In this document: positions 55,256-63,242 of the stretch, piece by piece
Numbering within the stretch: the first letter of the stretch is position 1
Layout: every line of letters begins with the position of its first letter
Assembly: GCA_947449015.1 (NCBI GenBank)
Contig: CANFQA010000006.1
Location: forward strand, 24,767 to 88,766
DNA length: 64,000 nt
Reading direction: 5' to 3'
Origin: Microthrixaceae bacterium
GTDB taxonomy: Bacteria; Actinomycetota; Acidimicrobiia; Acidimicrobiales; Acidimicrobilacustridaceae
The notes under the pieces: model-generated
What the model was told of the DNA's origin: nothing
The model's input: only the letters and a program-made list of their open reading frames with translations
Databases searched by the model: none
Translations under genes and position numbers: made by a program

Positions 55256-55861
55256 ATGACCCTGTTGATCAGCGATACCGGCTACGAGGTCCATGCGGTG
55301 GTGGTCGGCCCCATGGAGAACAACGTGTTTGTTGTCCGCTGCACCGAGACCGGCGATGCCGTCCTTGTGGATGCTGCCAACGAGCATGAGCGCCTGCTCG
55401 CCCTCTGCGAGGCACTCGGGGTCCGCCGGGTGCTCGAGACCCACGGCCACTGGGACCACATCCAGGCCGTTCCTGCAGTGCGCGATGCCGGCTACGACGT
55501 GGCCATCACCGCCGCTGATGCCGCCATGCTTCCCTCCTACGACAGCATCCTCGAGGATGATTCAGTTATCGAGTTCGGTCGCCTACGCCTCCACACAATC
55601 GCCACACCCGGGCACACTCCGGGTTCCATGTGCTTCGCTCTCGAGAACACACCGGTGCTCTTCAGCGGCGACACCCTGTTCCCGGGCGGACCCGGCAACG
55701 CAACCTTCGAGGGCGGAGATTTCGGCACCATCATCGAATCAATCGATCGACGGTTGTTCACCATGGACCCGGCAACACTGGTCCTGCCCGGCCATGGCAA
55801 CTGGACCACAATCGCAGCCGAACGCCCCAACCTCGACGAGTGGATCGACCGCGGCTGGTAG
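55256..55861 (+). CDS. MBL-fold metallo-hydrolase (glyoxalase II-like)
   Basis: A 201-residue single-domain metallo-beta-lactamase-fold hydrolase. Metal motifs are THGHWDHI (H-x-H-x-D-H, about residues 62-69), ATPGHTPGSMCF, SGDTLFPGGPGN and LPGHGNW, complete for a two-metal site. The GDTLF/PGH pattern is that of glyoxalase II-like or thioesterase members of the family; substrate unknown. GGGGAG just before ATG 55256 fixes the start. Confidence 0.9.
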   Translation: MTLLISDTGYEVHAVVVGPMENNVFVVRCTETGDAVLVDAANEHERLLALCEALGVRRVLETHGHWDHIQAVPAVRDAGYDVAITAADAAMLPSYDSILEDDSVIEFGRLRLHTIATPGHTPGSMCFALENTPVLFSGDTLFPGGPGNATFEGGDFGTIIESIDRRLFTMDPATLVLPGHGNWTTIAAERPNLDEWIDRGW

Positions 55862-55955
55862 CTGCAACGACGCTCTTGTCGACCGCCCGGGCGTCCTGCG
55901 GCACCGGCTGCGCCGAATTTCTCCTACGGCGATAGTGCGAATAGGACCTCGGGCC

Positions 55956-55961
55956 TAGACT
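55956..55961 (+). promoter_or_regulatory. -10 box for sufC1-sufS-sufU (leaderless)
   Basis: TAGACT exactly six bases before the sufC1 ATG at 55968, and no Shine-Dalgarno. A CGCCCGGGCG palindrome lies some 65 bases upstream in the 106-base gap. Confidence 0.55.
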
Positions 55962-55967
55962 GACGCC

Positions 55968-56720
55968 ATGGCCTCCCCCCTCTTTGTCATCGAGGACCTG
56001 CACGTCAGCACCGCAGGCGACAACCCCGTCGAGATCCTCCGCGGGGTCAATCTCACCATTGGCGCTGGCGAAGTGCATGCGCTCATGGGACCGAACGGTT
56101 CGGGGAAGTCAACCCTTGCCTCGACACTTCTTGGCAGCCCTGACTATGTGGTCACCTCGGGCCGCATCCTGTTCAAAGGCGAGGACATCACCACCTGGCC
56201 CACCGATGTACGGGCCAAAAACGGCATGTTCCTCGCATTCCAGTACCCGCAGGAAATTCAGGGTGTCTCGGTGCTCAACTTCCTCCGTCAAGCTTGGTCA
56301 GCCCGTCGGGGTATCGACCTCTCGATGCTCGAGCTGCGCCTGTCGATCATGGAGTGGATGGAACGCCTCGACATGGACCCTTCCTTCGCCGATCGCTACC
56401 TCAACGAGGGGTTCTCCGGCGGCGAGAAGAAGCGCAACGAAATTCTGCAGATGGCCATCCTCGAACCGGAAATTGCGATCCTCGATGAAACTGATTCGGG
56501 TCTCGATATCGATGCGCTGCGCGTTGTCGCCCGGGGTGTCCGCGAAGTGCAAACCTCCCGACCCGATCTCGGCATCCTCGCCATCACCCATTACCAGCGC
56601 TTGCTCGATGAATTGAAGCCAGAATTCGTCCATGTCCTCATTGACGGTCGCGTTATCGAATCAGGTGGCCCGGAGATCGCCCTCAAACTTGAGAAAGATG
56701 GCTACGACGCATGGCGCTGA
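55968..56720 (+). CDS. sufC: SufC-type ATPase, first copy
   Basis: ABC-type ATPase of Suf Fe-S cluster assembly, 250 residues. Walker A ALMGPNGSGKSTLAS (about residues 39-53), the Q-loop FQYPQEIQGVS, the SufC signature FSGGEKKRNEIL, Walker B IAILDETDSGLDIDALR and the H-loop THYQRLL are present. It differs from the second copy in the Q-loop neighbourhood (an extra WSARRGIDLSMLEL helix instead of an Ala-rich one). It overlaps sufS by ten bases. Confidence 0.95.
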   Translation: MASPLFVIEDLHVSTAGDNPVEILRGVNLTIGAGEVHALMGPNGSGKSTLASTLLGSPDYVVTSGRILFKGEDITTWPTDVRAKNGMFLAFQYPQEIQGVSVLNFLRQAWSARRGIDLSMLELRLSIMEWMERLDMDPSFADRYLNEGFSGGEKKRNEILQMAILEPEIAILDETDSGLDIDALRVVARGVREVQTSRPDLGILAITHYQRLLDELKPEFVHVLIDGRVIESGGPEIALKLEKDGYDAWR

Positions 56721-57955
56721 CCTCTCCGCTTGATGCTGAACGCATCCGCGCCGATTTCCCTCTGCTCGGCCGTGAGGTGCACGGAAAGCCGATCATCTAC
56801 CTCGACTCCGCGGCTACCTCCCAGAAGCCCAACGCAGTGCTCGACGCAATGGATCTCTACTACCGAACGATCAATTCCAATGTGCATCGCGGCGTGTACC
56901 AAATCGCTGAGCAGGCCACCAACGAACTCGAAGCAGCCCGTGAAAAGGTGCGTGCGTTCATCAATGCCTCCTCGGTCGCAGAGGTCATTTTCACCAAGAA
57001 CGCCACCGAGTCGCTCAACCTGCTTGTGCAGTCCTGGGGTCGGGCCAACTTGGTTGAGGGCGATGTCGTTCTGCTCTCCCACATGGAACATCACGCCAAC
57101 ATCGTTCCGTGGCACATGCTCGTCGCCGAGCGCGGCATTCAGCTTCGCTGGATCCCGCTGACTGCCGATGGCCAGCTCGATCTCACCGATCTCGACGCGC
57201 TCGTTGAAGGCGCCAAAGTTCTGAGCGTCACCGCGATGTCCAATGTGCTCGGCACCATCAACTCGGTGCGCACGCTCACTGATGCCGCTCGTGCGGTTGG
57301 CGCTATCAGCATCATTGATGGTTGCCAGTCTGTGCCCCACACATCAACCGACGTGCAGGCTCTCGGCGCTGACTTCCTTGCGTTCAGCGGACACAAACTA
57401 CTCGGACCAACCGGCATCGGTGTGCTGTGGGGTCGAGAGGAGCTCCTCGCGGAGATGCCACCGTTCATTGGTGGCGGCGAGATGATCCGCGACGTCCGCC
57501 TCGACGGATTCACCTGCAACGACCTTCCCTGGAAGTTCGAAGCCGGCACTCCTGCCATCGCCGAGATCATCGGTCTTGGTGCAGCCATCGACTACCTCAG
57601 CGCTATCGGTATCGACAATGTCAGGGCGCATGAACGCATGCTCACCGAGTACACGCTGCGCACACTGTCGATGCGCTTCGGCGACGACATCGTCATCCAC
57701 GGCCCGACCGAACCAGAACATCGTGGTGGCGTGTTCAGCTTCGCGTTCAAAGATCTCCACCCCCACGACATCTCGCAGGTGCTCGACGAACACGCGGTAT
57801 GCGTGCGTGCCGGCCACCACTGCGCCAAGCCGCTCATGAAGCTCATGGGTGTTGGCGCTACGGCCCGAGCGTCTGTATACCTCTACAACACCACCGCAGA
57901 TATCGATGCCCTCGGTGATGCACTCGAAGCCGCTGGCTCCTTCTTCGCCTTCTAG
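56711..57955 (+). CDS. sufS: SufS cysteine desulfurase
   Basis: PLP enzyme that supplies sulfur to SufU. The 414-residue protein has YLDSAATSQKP, TKNATESLNLL, SHMEHHANIVPW, the PLP lysine in FSGHKLLGPTGIGVLWG (about residues 220-236) and the catalytic cysteine in VRAGHHCAKPLM (about 358-369). Type II (SufS) by motif. It lies directly after sufC1 and 62 bases before sufU. Confidence 0.97.
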   Translation: MALTSPLDAERIRADFPLLGREVHGKPIIYLDSAATSQKPNAVLDAMDLYYRTINSNVHRGVYQIAEQATNELEAAREKVRAFINASSVAEVIFTKNATESLNLLVQSWGRANLVEGDVVLLSHMEHHANIVPWHMLVAERGIQLRWIPLTADGQLDLTDLDALVEGAKVLSVTAMSNVLGTINSVRTLTDAARAVGAISIIDGCQSVPHTSTDVQALGADFLAFSGHKLLGPTGIGVLWGREELLAEMPPFIGGGEMIRDVRLDGFTCNDLPWKFEAGTPAIAEIIGLGAAIDYLSAIGIDNVRAHERMLTEYTLRTLSMRFGDDIVIHGPTEPEHRGGVFSFAFKDLHPHDISQVLDEHAVCVRAGHHCAKPLMKLMGVGATARASVYLYNTTADIDALGDALEAAGSFFAF

Positions 57956-57973
57956 TCCCCTATCGTTTCTTTT

Positions 57974-58001
57974 ACCCCCGACTCCAAACCCCCGACTCCA
58001 A
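57974..58001. repeat. two 14-base direct repeats before sufU
   Basis: Unit acccccgactccaa twice in tandem (57974-57987, 57988-58001) in the 62-base gap between sufS and sufU, ending just before the AAGGA Shine-Dalgarno of sufU. Confidence 0.75.
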
Positions 58002-58017
58002 ACCCAAGGACGCCACC

Positions 58018-58488
58018 ATGCCCGGCCTTGAAGACCTTTACCGAGAAATCATCCTCGACCATTACCGCAACCCGCGGAACCGTGGAGAGCTCGAGTCGCC
58101 TCCGGCCCAGCGGGTTGAGGGGTTCAACCCCCTGTGCGGCGATGAGATCGTTGTGTATCTCGAACTTGATGACGATGAGCGCATCAGCGATATCCGTATC
58201 GGCGGTCAAGGCTGCTCAATCAGCCAGTCCTCCGCGTCAATGATGTCGGCGGCAGTCAAGGGACACACCGTGGCTGAGGTGGGCGATCTCACTCGTGCGT
58301 TCAAGGGGATGATGTCGATCCATGAGAGTTCTCTCGGCGGCGAGTCAACCGAGCCAGAGGATCTTCCTGACGTAAAGCTCGGAGATCTCGAAGCACTTCG
58401 CGGCGTCGTGAAGTTCCCGGTGCGAATTAAGTGCGCCACGCTGGCGTGGAACACCCTCGCTCAAGCCATCGACGAAGCCAGCGCCTGA
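58018..58488 (+). CDS. sufU: SufU zinc-dependent sulfurtransferase
   Basis: Accepts sulfur from SufS. The 156-residue IscU-like protein has NPLCGDEIVVYLELDDD (first cysteine and Asp), GQGCSISQSSASMM (second cysteine) and PVRIKCATLAWNTL (third cysteine), the three zinc-binding cysteines plus Asp of SufU. The short insertion between the second and third motifs that marks SufU against IscU is present. AAGGA eight bases before the ATG. Its stop abuts the stop of the convergent phhB. Confidence 0.95.
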   Translation: MPGLEDLYREIILDHYRNPRNRGELESPPAQRVEGFNPLCGDEIVVYLELDDDERISDIRIGGQGCSISQSSASMMSAAVKGHTVAEVGDLTRAFKGMMSIHESSLGGESTEPEDLPDVKLGDLEALRGVVKFPVRIKCATLAWNTLAQAIDEASA

Positions 58489-58779
58489 TCAGACCAGTGC
58501 GTCGATCCGCTTGGCGAGGTCGAGACACAGCTCAGTAATGCCACCAGCGTCGTGACTCACGATGCCGATCTCGACGGTGTTCCACGAGTTCGACCAGTCC
58601 GGGTGATGGTCGAGTTGCTCGGCCACTGCCGCCACTTTGGTCATGAAGGCGAATGCCTCAGCAAAATCGGCGAACGCGAAGGAACGATGGAGACTCCCAT
58701 CGCGCAAAGTCCACTCCGGCACTGATTGCAGCCGGTCGGCAAGCTCTTCCTGCGTGAGTGCCGCTGGCCGTGGACCCAT
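58489..58779 (-). CDS. phhB: pterin-4a-carbinolamine dehydratase
   Basis: A 96-residue PCD/DCoH-family protein. The active-site pattern DHHPDWSNSWNTVEIG followed by SHDAGGIT and LAKRID keeps the conserved His-His-Pro, Trp and second His. It normally recycles tetrahydrobiopterin in aromatic amino acid hydroxylation, but no hydroxylase is in the window. It lies three bases after sufC2 in the suf unit, so its role here is unclear; a link to cofactor metabolism is possible. Confidence 0.92.
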   Translation of the reverse strand: MGPRPAALTQEELADRLQSVPEWTLRDGSLHRSFAFADFAEAFAFMTKVAAVAEQLDHHPDWSNSWNTVEIGIVSHDAGGITELCLDLAKRIDALV

Positions 58780-58781
58780 GT

Positions 58782-59573
58782 TCAGGCGAAGGGATCGGCA
58801 AAGGGGTCAGCGAGCCAATCAGCGCCGGCGGGTGATTCCCCATCCTCGGTGATCCATGCCGCGTAGCCCGTGGTCTCAAGAGCATCAGCCATCTCGGGAC
58901 CTCCGCTTTCCACGATCCGACCCTTCACGAGGATATGAACCATGTCGGGCTTCAGTTCCTCCAGCAAGCGGGTGTAGTGCGTGATCGCAAGAACTCCGAG
59001 ATCGAACTCGGTGGTAGCGGCCTCAATCCGACGAGCACAGGCACGAAGCGCATCGACATCAAGTCCGGAGTCGAGCTCGTCAAGCACGGCGAAGCGGGGG
59101 CGGAGCACCGCGAGCTGCATGGTCTCGTTGCGCTTCTTCTCTCCGCCGGAGAGGTCCACATTGACCGGACGATCAAGAAGGCGTGTGGCCAAGCCAATGC
59201 GTTCGGCTTCGGCGGCAACTTCGGTGTGCACAACTGAAACATCACGACCCGCTCCGGCGAGCGCCTCAGTGAGAAGGTCGTCGAGGCTGACGCCAGGCAC
59301 CTCCACGGGATACTGCATCGCAAGAAAGAGTCCGGCTTGTGCTCGTTGCCATGTGGGCAGCGTGAGCAGATCGACGCCGTCAAGCGTGACCGAACCACCG
59401 GTGACGACATAGCCGGGCTTGCCCATGAGGACATGCGAGAGCGTGGACTTGCCGGAACCGTTGGGACCCATGACGGCGTGAACCTCGCCGGATCGAACAA
59501 CCAGGTCAATGCCATGGAGGATCTGGCGGCCCGCGACGTCTGCGGTCAGCCCTTCGATACGCAACTCAGCCAT
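58782..59573 (-). CDS. sufC: SufC-type ATPase, second copy (with sufD)
   Basis: 263 residues. Walker A VMGPNGSGKSTLSHVL, Q-loop MQYPVEVPGVS, signature LSGGEKKRNETMQ, Walker B FAVLDELDSGLDVDALR and H-loop THYTRLLEELK. The C-terminus is longer than in the first copy and ends with a repeated DPFADPFA. It shares one base with the Rieske gene and lies in the minus-strand order sufD-Rieske-sufC-phhB. This copy is in the usual actinobacterial sufBD-C context, so it is probably the partner of SufB/SufD. Confidence 0.95.
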   Translation of the reverse strand: MAELRIEGLTADVAGRQILHGIDLVVRSGEVHAVMGPNGSGKSTLSHVLMGKPGYVVTGGSVTLDGVDLLTLPTWQRAQAGLFLAMQYPVEVPGVSLDDLLTEALAGAGRDVSVVHTEVAAEAERIGLATRLLDRPVNVDLSGGEKKRNETMQLAVLRPRFAVLDELDSGLDVDALRACARRIEAATTEFDLGVLAITHYTRLLEELKPDMVHILVKGRIVESGGPEMADALETTGYAAWITEDGESPAGADWLADPFADPFA

Positions 59574-59887
59574 CAGTGCACCTCCACATAAAGATCGCCG
59601 TCATCGACACGAAGGTCATAGGTGGGAACCGCCTTCGTTGCCGGCAACGTATTGGGCGCTCCTGTCTCAAGCGAGAAGCAGCTTCCATGCTTCCAACATT
59701 CGAGAGTTCGATTCTTCGCATCGACCTCACCCTCGGAAAGGGAGATGTCGGCATGGGAGCAACGATCGCCAATGGCGTAGAAGTCGTCGCCAATATGGAC
59801 CACGGCGAGTCGCAGTTTGCCGAGATCGAAACGACGAACCTCTCCGTCGGCAATGTCGGTGACTGAGCAGAGCTTCTCAAGCATCAT
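59573..59887 (-). CDS. Rieske-type 2Fe-2S ferredoxin of the Suf cluster
   Basis: A 104-residue protein with the Rieske cluster motif pair CSHADISLSEG and CWKHGSCFSLETG (C-x-H and C-x2-H). The rest matches ferredoxin components of non-heme iron oxygenases and the small Rieske proteins typically found between sufD and sufC in actinobacteria. It overlaps sufD by four bases and sufC2 by one, so it is co-translated with them. Its electron partner is unknown. Confidence 0.92.
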   Translation of the reverse strand: MMLEKLCSVTDIADGEVRRFDLGKLRLAVVHIGDDFYAIGDRCSHADISLSEGEVDAKNRTLECWKHGSCFSLETGAPNTLPATKAVPTYDLRVDDGDLYVEVH

Positions 59888-61158
59888 GACGCCTCCGAAC
59901 GGCGATCGAGGCGGGCTTCGATCGCGGATTCGATCAGCGGAACAACAGCAGGAACCGGAAATTCCTCAAGAACCTCATCGAAGAACCCAGCAACGATCAA
60001 ACGCTCTGCTACATCGGTTCGTACGCCGCGGCTTTCGAGATAGAAGCGCTGATCCTCGTCGATCGGACCAACAGTTGACGCATGCGAGCAGTGCACATCA
60101 TTGGTTTCGATCTCGAGATTCGGGACTGATTCGGCCCAGGCGTGTTCGCTCAACTTGATGTTGCGATTGGTCTGGAACGCGTTGGTTCCGCGCCCTTCCT
60201 TCTCGACCTTGATAAGACCGGTGTACACCGATCGCGAGTGATCGTCGACCACGCCCTTGAACAACAGGTTCGAGGTGGTGTCCGGGGCAGCGTGTTGCTG
60301 GAAGGTGCGGAAATCCAACGTCTGGGAATCCTCACCGAAATAGACGGCTCGCAGATTTCCGGTGGCACCGCGACCCACGAGGCGACAGTCGGTGCGGGTA
60401 CGCCCATACTCGGCACCCAACGCGACCTGCGAGGAGTCGAGGGTTGCATCGGCATCGACACGACTGACCTGCGAAGCGATTTGCCACATACGAGGTCCCC
60501 GCTGCTGGACTGTTCCGTAGCGAAGTCGGGCAGCGCGGGCGAGATCGAGTTCGATGAGCGGAGCGGCCAATGAGACCACGTCAGCTGAACCATGCCAGTC
60601 GAGGACGTTGACATCAGCATCGGCGCCGACTCGAACCACGAGGCGCGGGTAGGTCACGATGCCTTCAGTTTCGATCCAGTCGATGACCACGATCGGAGCA
60701 GTGACAGTGACACCGGCAGGAATTGAGACGAGCACCGGGTCGTCGCTGCGGGCATCGTTGAGTTGCGAGAACACGTCAACTCCATCGCCGGAGACGACTC
60801 CGAGCGACTGCTCGGGATCAGCAGAGACGGGAGCATCAACAACACGGCCGGCGAACACGCCCTTGGACGCCCAAGTTGCAGCAATCTCTGAATGGACCAC
60901 ATGACCATCGACCACCACCACTGTGGCGGCTCGCTCTGAAATGAGCGCGAGGACCGCAGTCACTTCCTGCGGGAGATCACCAGCAGCAGGCTTCGGAGCC
61001 GACGCAAACGAGTCAAGGTCGAGCTCGGCCACACGGCTGTAACGCCAGACCTCCTCGTCGGTGGAGGGAAGGACCGGCTCGCCGAGGCGAGCAGCCGAGG
61101 CATTGCGACGCTCGTCGATCCAGGTTGGCGACGCCGGGGGCGCGTCAGACGTGTTCAT
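59884..61158 (-). CDS. sufD: SufD, Fe-S scaffold subunit
   Basis: 424-residue SufB/D-family protein. The N-terminal helical part (WRYSRVAELDLDSF) is followed by the right-handed beta-helix core and the C-terminal signature FKGVVDDHSRSVYTGLIKV, LSEHAWAESVPNLEIETNDV with CSHASTVGPIDEDQRFYLES (catalytic-region His and Cys). It lacks the SufB-type GCSAP segment, marking it as SufD. TAGTGT lies eight bases before the ATG. Confidence 0.95.
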   Translation of the reverse strand: MNTSDAPPASPTWIDERRNASAARLGEPVLPSTDEEVWRYSRVAELDLDSFASAPKPAAGDLPQEVTAVLALISERAATVVVVDGHVVHSEIAATWASKGVFAGRVVDAPVSADPEQSLGVVSGDGVDVFSQLNDARSDDPVLVSIPAGVTVTAPIVVIDWIETEGIVTYPRLVVRVGADADVNVLDWHGSADVVSLAAPLIELDLARAARLRYGTVQQRGPRMWQIASQVSRVDADATLDSSQVALGAEYGRTRTDCRLVGRGATGNLRAVYFGEDSQTLDFRTFQQHAAPDTTSNLLFKGVVDDHSRSVYTGLIKVEKEGRGTNAFQTNRNIKLSEHAWAESVPNLEIETNDVHCSHASTVGPIDEDQRFYLESRGVRTDVAERLIVAGFFDEVLEEFPVPAVVPLIESAIEARLDRRSEAS

Positions 61159-61166
61159 GGGAATTC

Positions 61167-61172
61167 ACACTA
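61167..61172 (-). promoter_or_regulatory. candidate -10 box for sufD
   Basis: TAGTGT on the minus strand, eight bases before the sufD ATG, in the 94-base gap after the four-cysteine gene. It suggests that sufD-Rieske-sufC2-phhB can be transcribed separately from sufB. Confidence 0.4.
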
Positions 61173-61252
61173 CCGCCATAGGAGAAATTCGGTCATATCG
61201 GTGGGCCAGTGTCGAAACGCCATCGGACCGTTTCAGAGGTTGGTAGGCCGGG

Positions 61253-61597
61253 TCAGTTGGTCCGACGGGAGAACCGCGCCCGCAATCGACCAAAGGCGCT
61301 GTTGTTCCGCTTCTGCTCAGCAGCGAGATCGGCAAGGATCGACGGGCCGGCAGCATTCACGATGTCCTCGGCCTCATCGAGAAGTGCGGCGATGTCCTGC
61401 CCCTCGGGCTCGGGCGGCGGCGGCGGGGTCACCAGCGTGCCGTGCGCCCAATCCACATCAGCAAGGCGACGCTCATAGCTGGGGCAGTTCTCCGGACAGC
61501 GCCACGGCGCTTCGGGAGCCAGATCGAGATTGCACTTTCGCACGGTCTCCCCGCCGGCGTAACTGCGACTCTCGTAATGCTTGCATTCCTCACGCAT
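61253..61597 (-). CDS. four-cysteine protein next to sufD, unknown function
   Basis: A 114-residue soluble protein. ATG 61597 is chosen because GGGAG lies six bases upstream. Cysteines 5, 22, 34 and 38 form C-x16-C-x11-C-x3-C, with His7 near the first, a plausible metal or Fe-S site. A proline run follows (PPPPPEPEG), then an acidic helix (DIAALLDEAEDIVNAAG), and a basic tail (FGRLRARFSRRTN). I do not recognise the family. It lies 94 bases upstream of sufD on the same strand. Confidence 0.7.
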   Translation of the reverse strand: MREECKHYESRSYAGGETVRKCNLDLAPEAPWRCPENCPSYERRLADVDWAHGTLVTPPPPPEPEGQDIAALLDEAEDIVNAAGPSILADLAAEQKRNNSAFGRLRARFSRRTN

Positions 61598-61631
61598 GGC
61601 CATCTCCCTATCTTTCCATTGCACCCGAGAC

Positions 61632-61657
61632 ACCGGCACCAACGAGGTGTCGCCGGT
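61632..61657. promoter_or_regulatory. imperfect inverted repeat in the divergent region
   Basis: ACCGG (61632-61636) and CCGGT (61653-61657) flank CACC/GGTG with a three-base bulge. It lies between the divergently read four-cysteine gene and the lipoprotein gene, upstream of the lipoprotein -10 box. It could be an operator or an RNA hairpin; weak evidence. Confidence 0.2.
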
Positions 61658-61674
61658 CATGTCGGGCTCCGAAA

Positions 61675-61680
61675 TAGGCT
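61675..61680 (+). promoter_or_regulatory. candidate -10 box for the lipoprotein gene
   Basis: TAGGCT, 33 bases before the ATG at 61714, leaving a leader that contains the AAGGAA Shine-Dalgarno. Confidence 0.35.
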
Positions 61681-61713
61681 GAACTCACTTCAGTTCTCAA
61701 GGCAAGGAACCCT

Positions 61714-62223
61714 ATGGACCGCAGACTCACAATCTCCGCAGTTGCGCTTGCATTCGTTCTCACCTCAGCCCTGACCTCGTCGTGTAGTACGAACCCGTCG
61801 GTGAAGACCACCTCAGTGCAGTTCGACGTTGTCCCCACCGAGCGAAAGGTTGTCGACACCGGAGAGTCGGGCGCCTCCATGGGCGATTCCCTATCGTCAA
61901 ACGGCGACCTCAAAAACCACAACGGCGAGGTGATCGGTCGCTATTCCATGCATGGCTTCACCACGCAGATCATGCCTGGCCGTGAAGAACGATTCCTCAA
62001 CATCGAATACGAGTTCTCAAACGGCGACGCCATCGAAGCCCAGGGCAGTAACGATTATCCGCTCACGATGTCCTCAGGGCAGGCCACTGTCGATGGTCAC
62101 GCCGATGACAACCTCATCCTCGGGATTGTTGGCGGCATAGGCAACTACGACACCGCCCGTGGCAGTTGCGAACTCACCTACGAAGCCCCCAATTACCACG
62201 CCAACTGCGCGGTCAAGCAGTAG
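61714..62223 (+). CDS. lipoprotein with allene-oxide-cyclase/dirigent-like barrel
   Basis: A 169-residue protein. The signal sequence ends in a lipobox (LTSSC, Cys24). The mature part (SMHGFTTQIMPG, FLNIEYEFSNGDAIEAQG, LGIVGGIGNYDTARGSCELTY) follows the pattern of small beta-barrel proteins of the allene oxide cyclase-like/dirigent superfamily, where G-G-x-G-x-Y-x-x-A-R-G is typical. In bacteria such proteins have no assigned general role. AAGGAA Shine-Dalgarno four bases before the ATG. It sits on the opposite strand inside the suf region. Confidence 0.75.
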   Translation: MDRRLTISAVALAFVLTSALTSSCSTNPSVKTTSVQFDVVPTERKVVDTGESGASMGDSLSSNGDLKNHNGEVIGRYSMHGFTTQIMPGREERFLNIEYEFSNGDAIEAQGSNDYPLTMSSGQATVDGHADDNLILGIVGGIGNYDTARGSCELTYEAPNYHANCAVKQ

Positions 62224-62234
62224 CTGCCCTGATT

Positions 62235-63185
62235 TCACTCAGCGGTCGGTGTCGATGGTGAGTGCCCCAGGAGATCAGCACTTTCAAGTGCGGCGGCCAG
62301 GTCGGGCTGACGTGAAAGACGCCAACGAGTGGCCAACACCACCGCTACCGCACCAAGCACTGCAGCGACCAAGGTGGCGAGAAGGCTGGCACCACTCACC
62401 GAATCCCCCACGAGAACAATCCCACCGATCGCGGTGAATAACGCCGCCACCTGAGAACTCGCTGCAACTGCTGTCACTCCCGCAGATGGCAACGCAGCAG
62501 TGCGCAGCACCCGTCCGATTGTGCCGAACAACGCAACCGCAAGTGCCGCGCCAGCCGCTCCCCAGAGCGCGCCAGGATCATGGAGCACATTGAGCAGAAC
62601 CGTGAACGGCAGCAGCAAAATGGCGCCAACCACCATCGACGCGGTGACCACTGCAGTTGGGTTGAGCCCTTCCTCGACCGCAACCTCTGAGGTGCGCAGG
62701 CTGCCCACCTCGAGGGCCACGAACAACACTGCGTAGAACGCGGCGAGCCAGGAGATAGAAGCACGGCCCACTCCCCCGGTGGCAGCCATGAGTCCGATGA
62801 CAGCAACAAGCGATGAGCCAAGCGCGGCGAGAGTCGCGGCCCGTCCGCTGCGGTCACGCACAAGCAGCGCAACTGCTGGCACGCAGGCCACCGCTAATCC
62901 GGCAAGCGGACCATCGAGCGAACGAAACATGGTGCCCGCAGCGATGAGTCCAAACACTGAAATAACCACCGCCCGACGTCCTGAGGCGACGCGTAACGGG
63001 GCACGCCAGGAACCGGCACCCTGCCGCCGTCCGATTGCCGCAGCAATGACCGCCCCTGCAGCAACGCGTATGCCCACGATGCCGAGGGCAGGCCCCGATC
63101 CATATCGCCATGCAATGTTGCAACCGGCAAACAACACCGAGGAGATCAGAACGTCGCGTGTCGCTCGTTCCCGCGTTGAACTCAC
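62235..63185 (-). CDS. EamA/DMT-family membrane transporter
   Basis: A 316-residue protein with about ten hydrophobic segments arranged as two five-helix halves, typical of drug/metabolite exporters of the EamA family. Visible features are the first-half end VRDRSGRAATLAALGSSLVAVIGL and the second-half AAFYAVLFVALEVGSL and IGGIVLVGDSVSGASLLATL (residues in parts). GTG start, weak ribosome signal. Substrate unknown. It lies between sufB and the rest of the suf genes on the same strand. Confidence 0.85.
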   Translation of the reverse strand: MSSTRERATRDVLISSVLFAGCNIAWRYGSGPALGIVGIRVAAGAVIAAAIGRRQGAGSWRAPLRVASGRRAVVISVFGLIAAGTMFRSLDGPLAGLAVACVPAVALLVRDRSGRAATLAALGSSLVAVIGLMAATGGVGRASISWLAAFYAVLFVALEVGSLRTSEVAVEEGLNPTAVVTASMVVGAILLLPFTVLLNVLHDPGALWGAAGAALAVALFGTIGRVLRTAALPSAGVTAVAASSQVAALFTAIGGIVLVGDSVSGASLLATLVAAVLGAVAVVLATRWRLSRQPDLAAALESADLLGHSPSTPTAE

Positions 63186-63221
63186 GAGAAAGCCTGTACT
63201 GGTTGGCGCATGATCGTGCTG

Positions 63222-63242
63222 ATCAGCGGATCAGCGGATCAG
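63222..63242. repeat. 8-base tandem repeat at the sufB stop
   Basis: Unit atcagcgg repeated about 2.6 times, overlapping the sufB stop codon (63239-63241), with the palindrome GCTGATCAGC (63219-63228) at its start. Confidence 0.6.
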
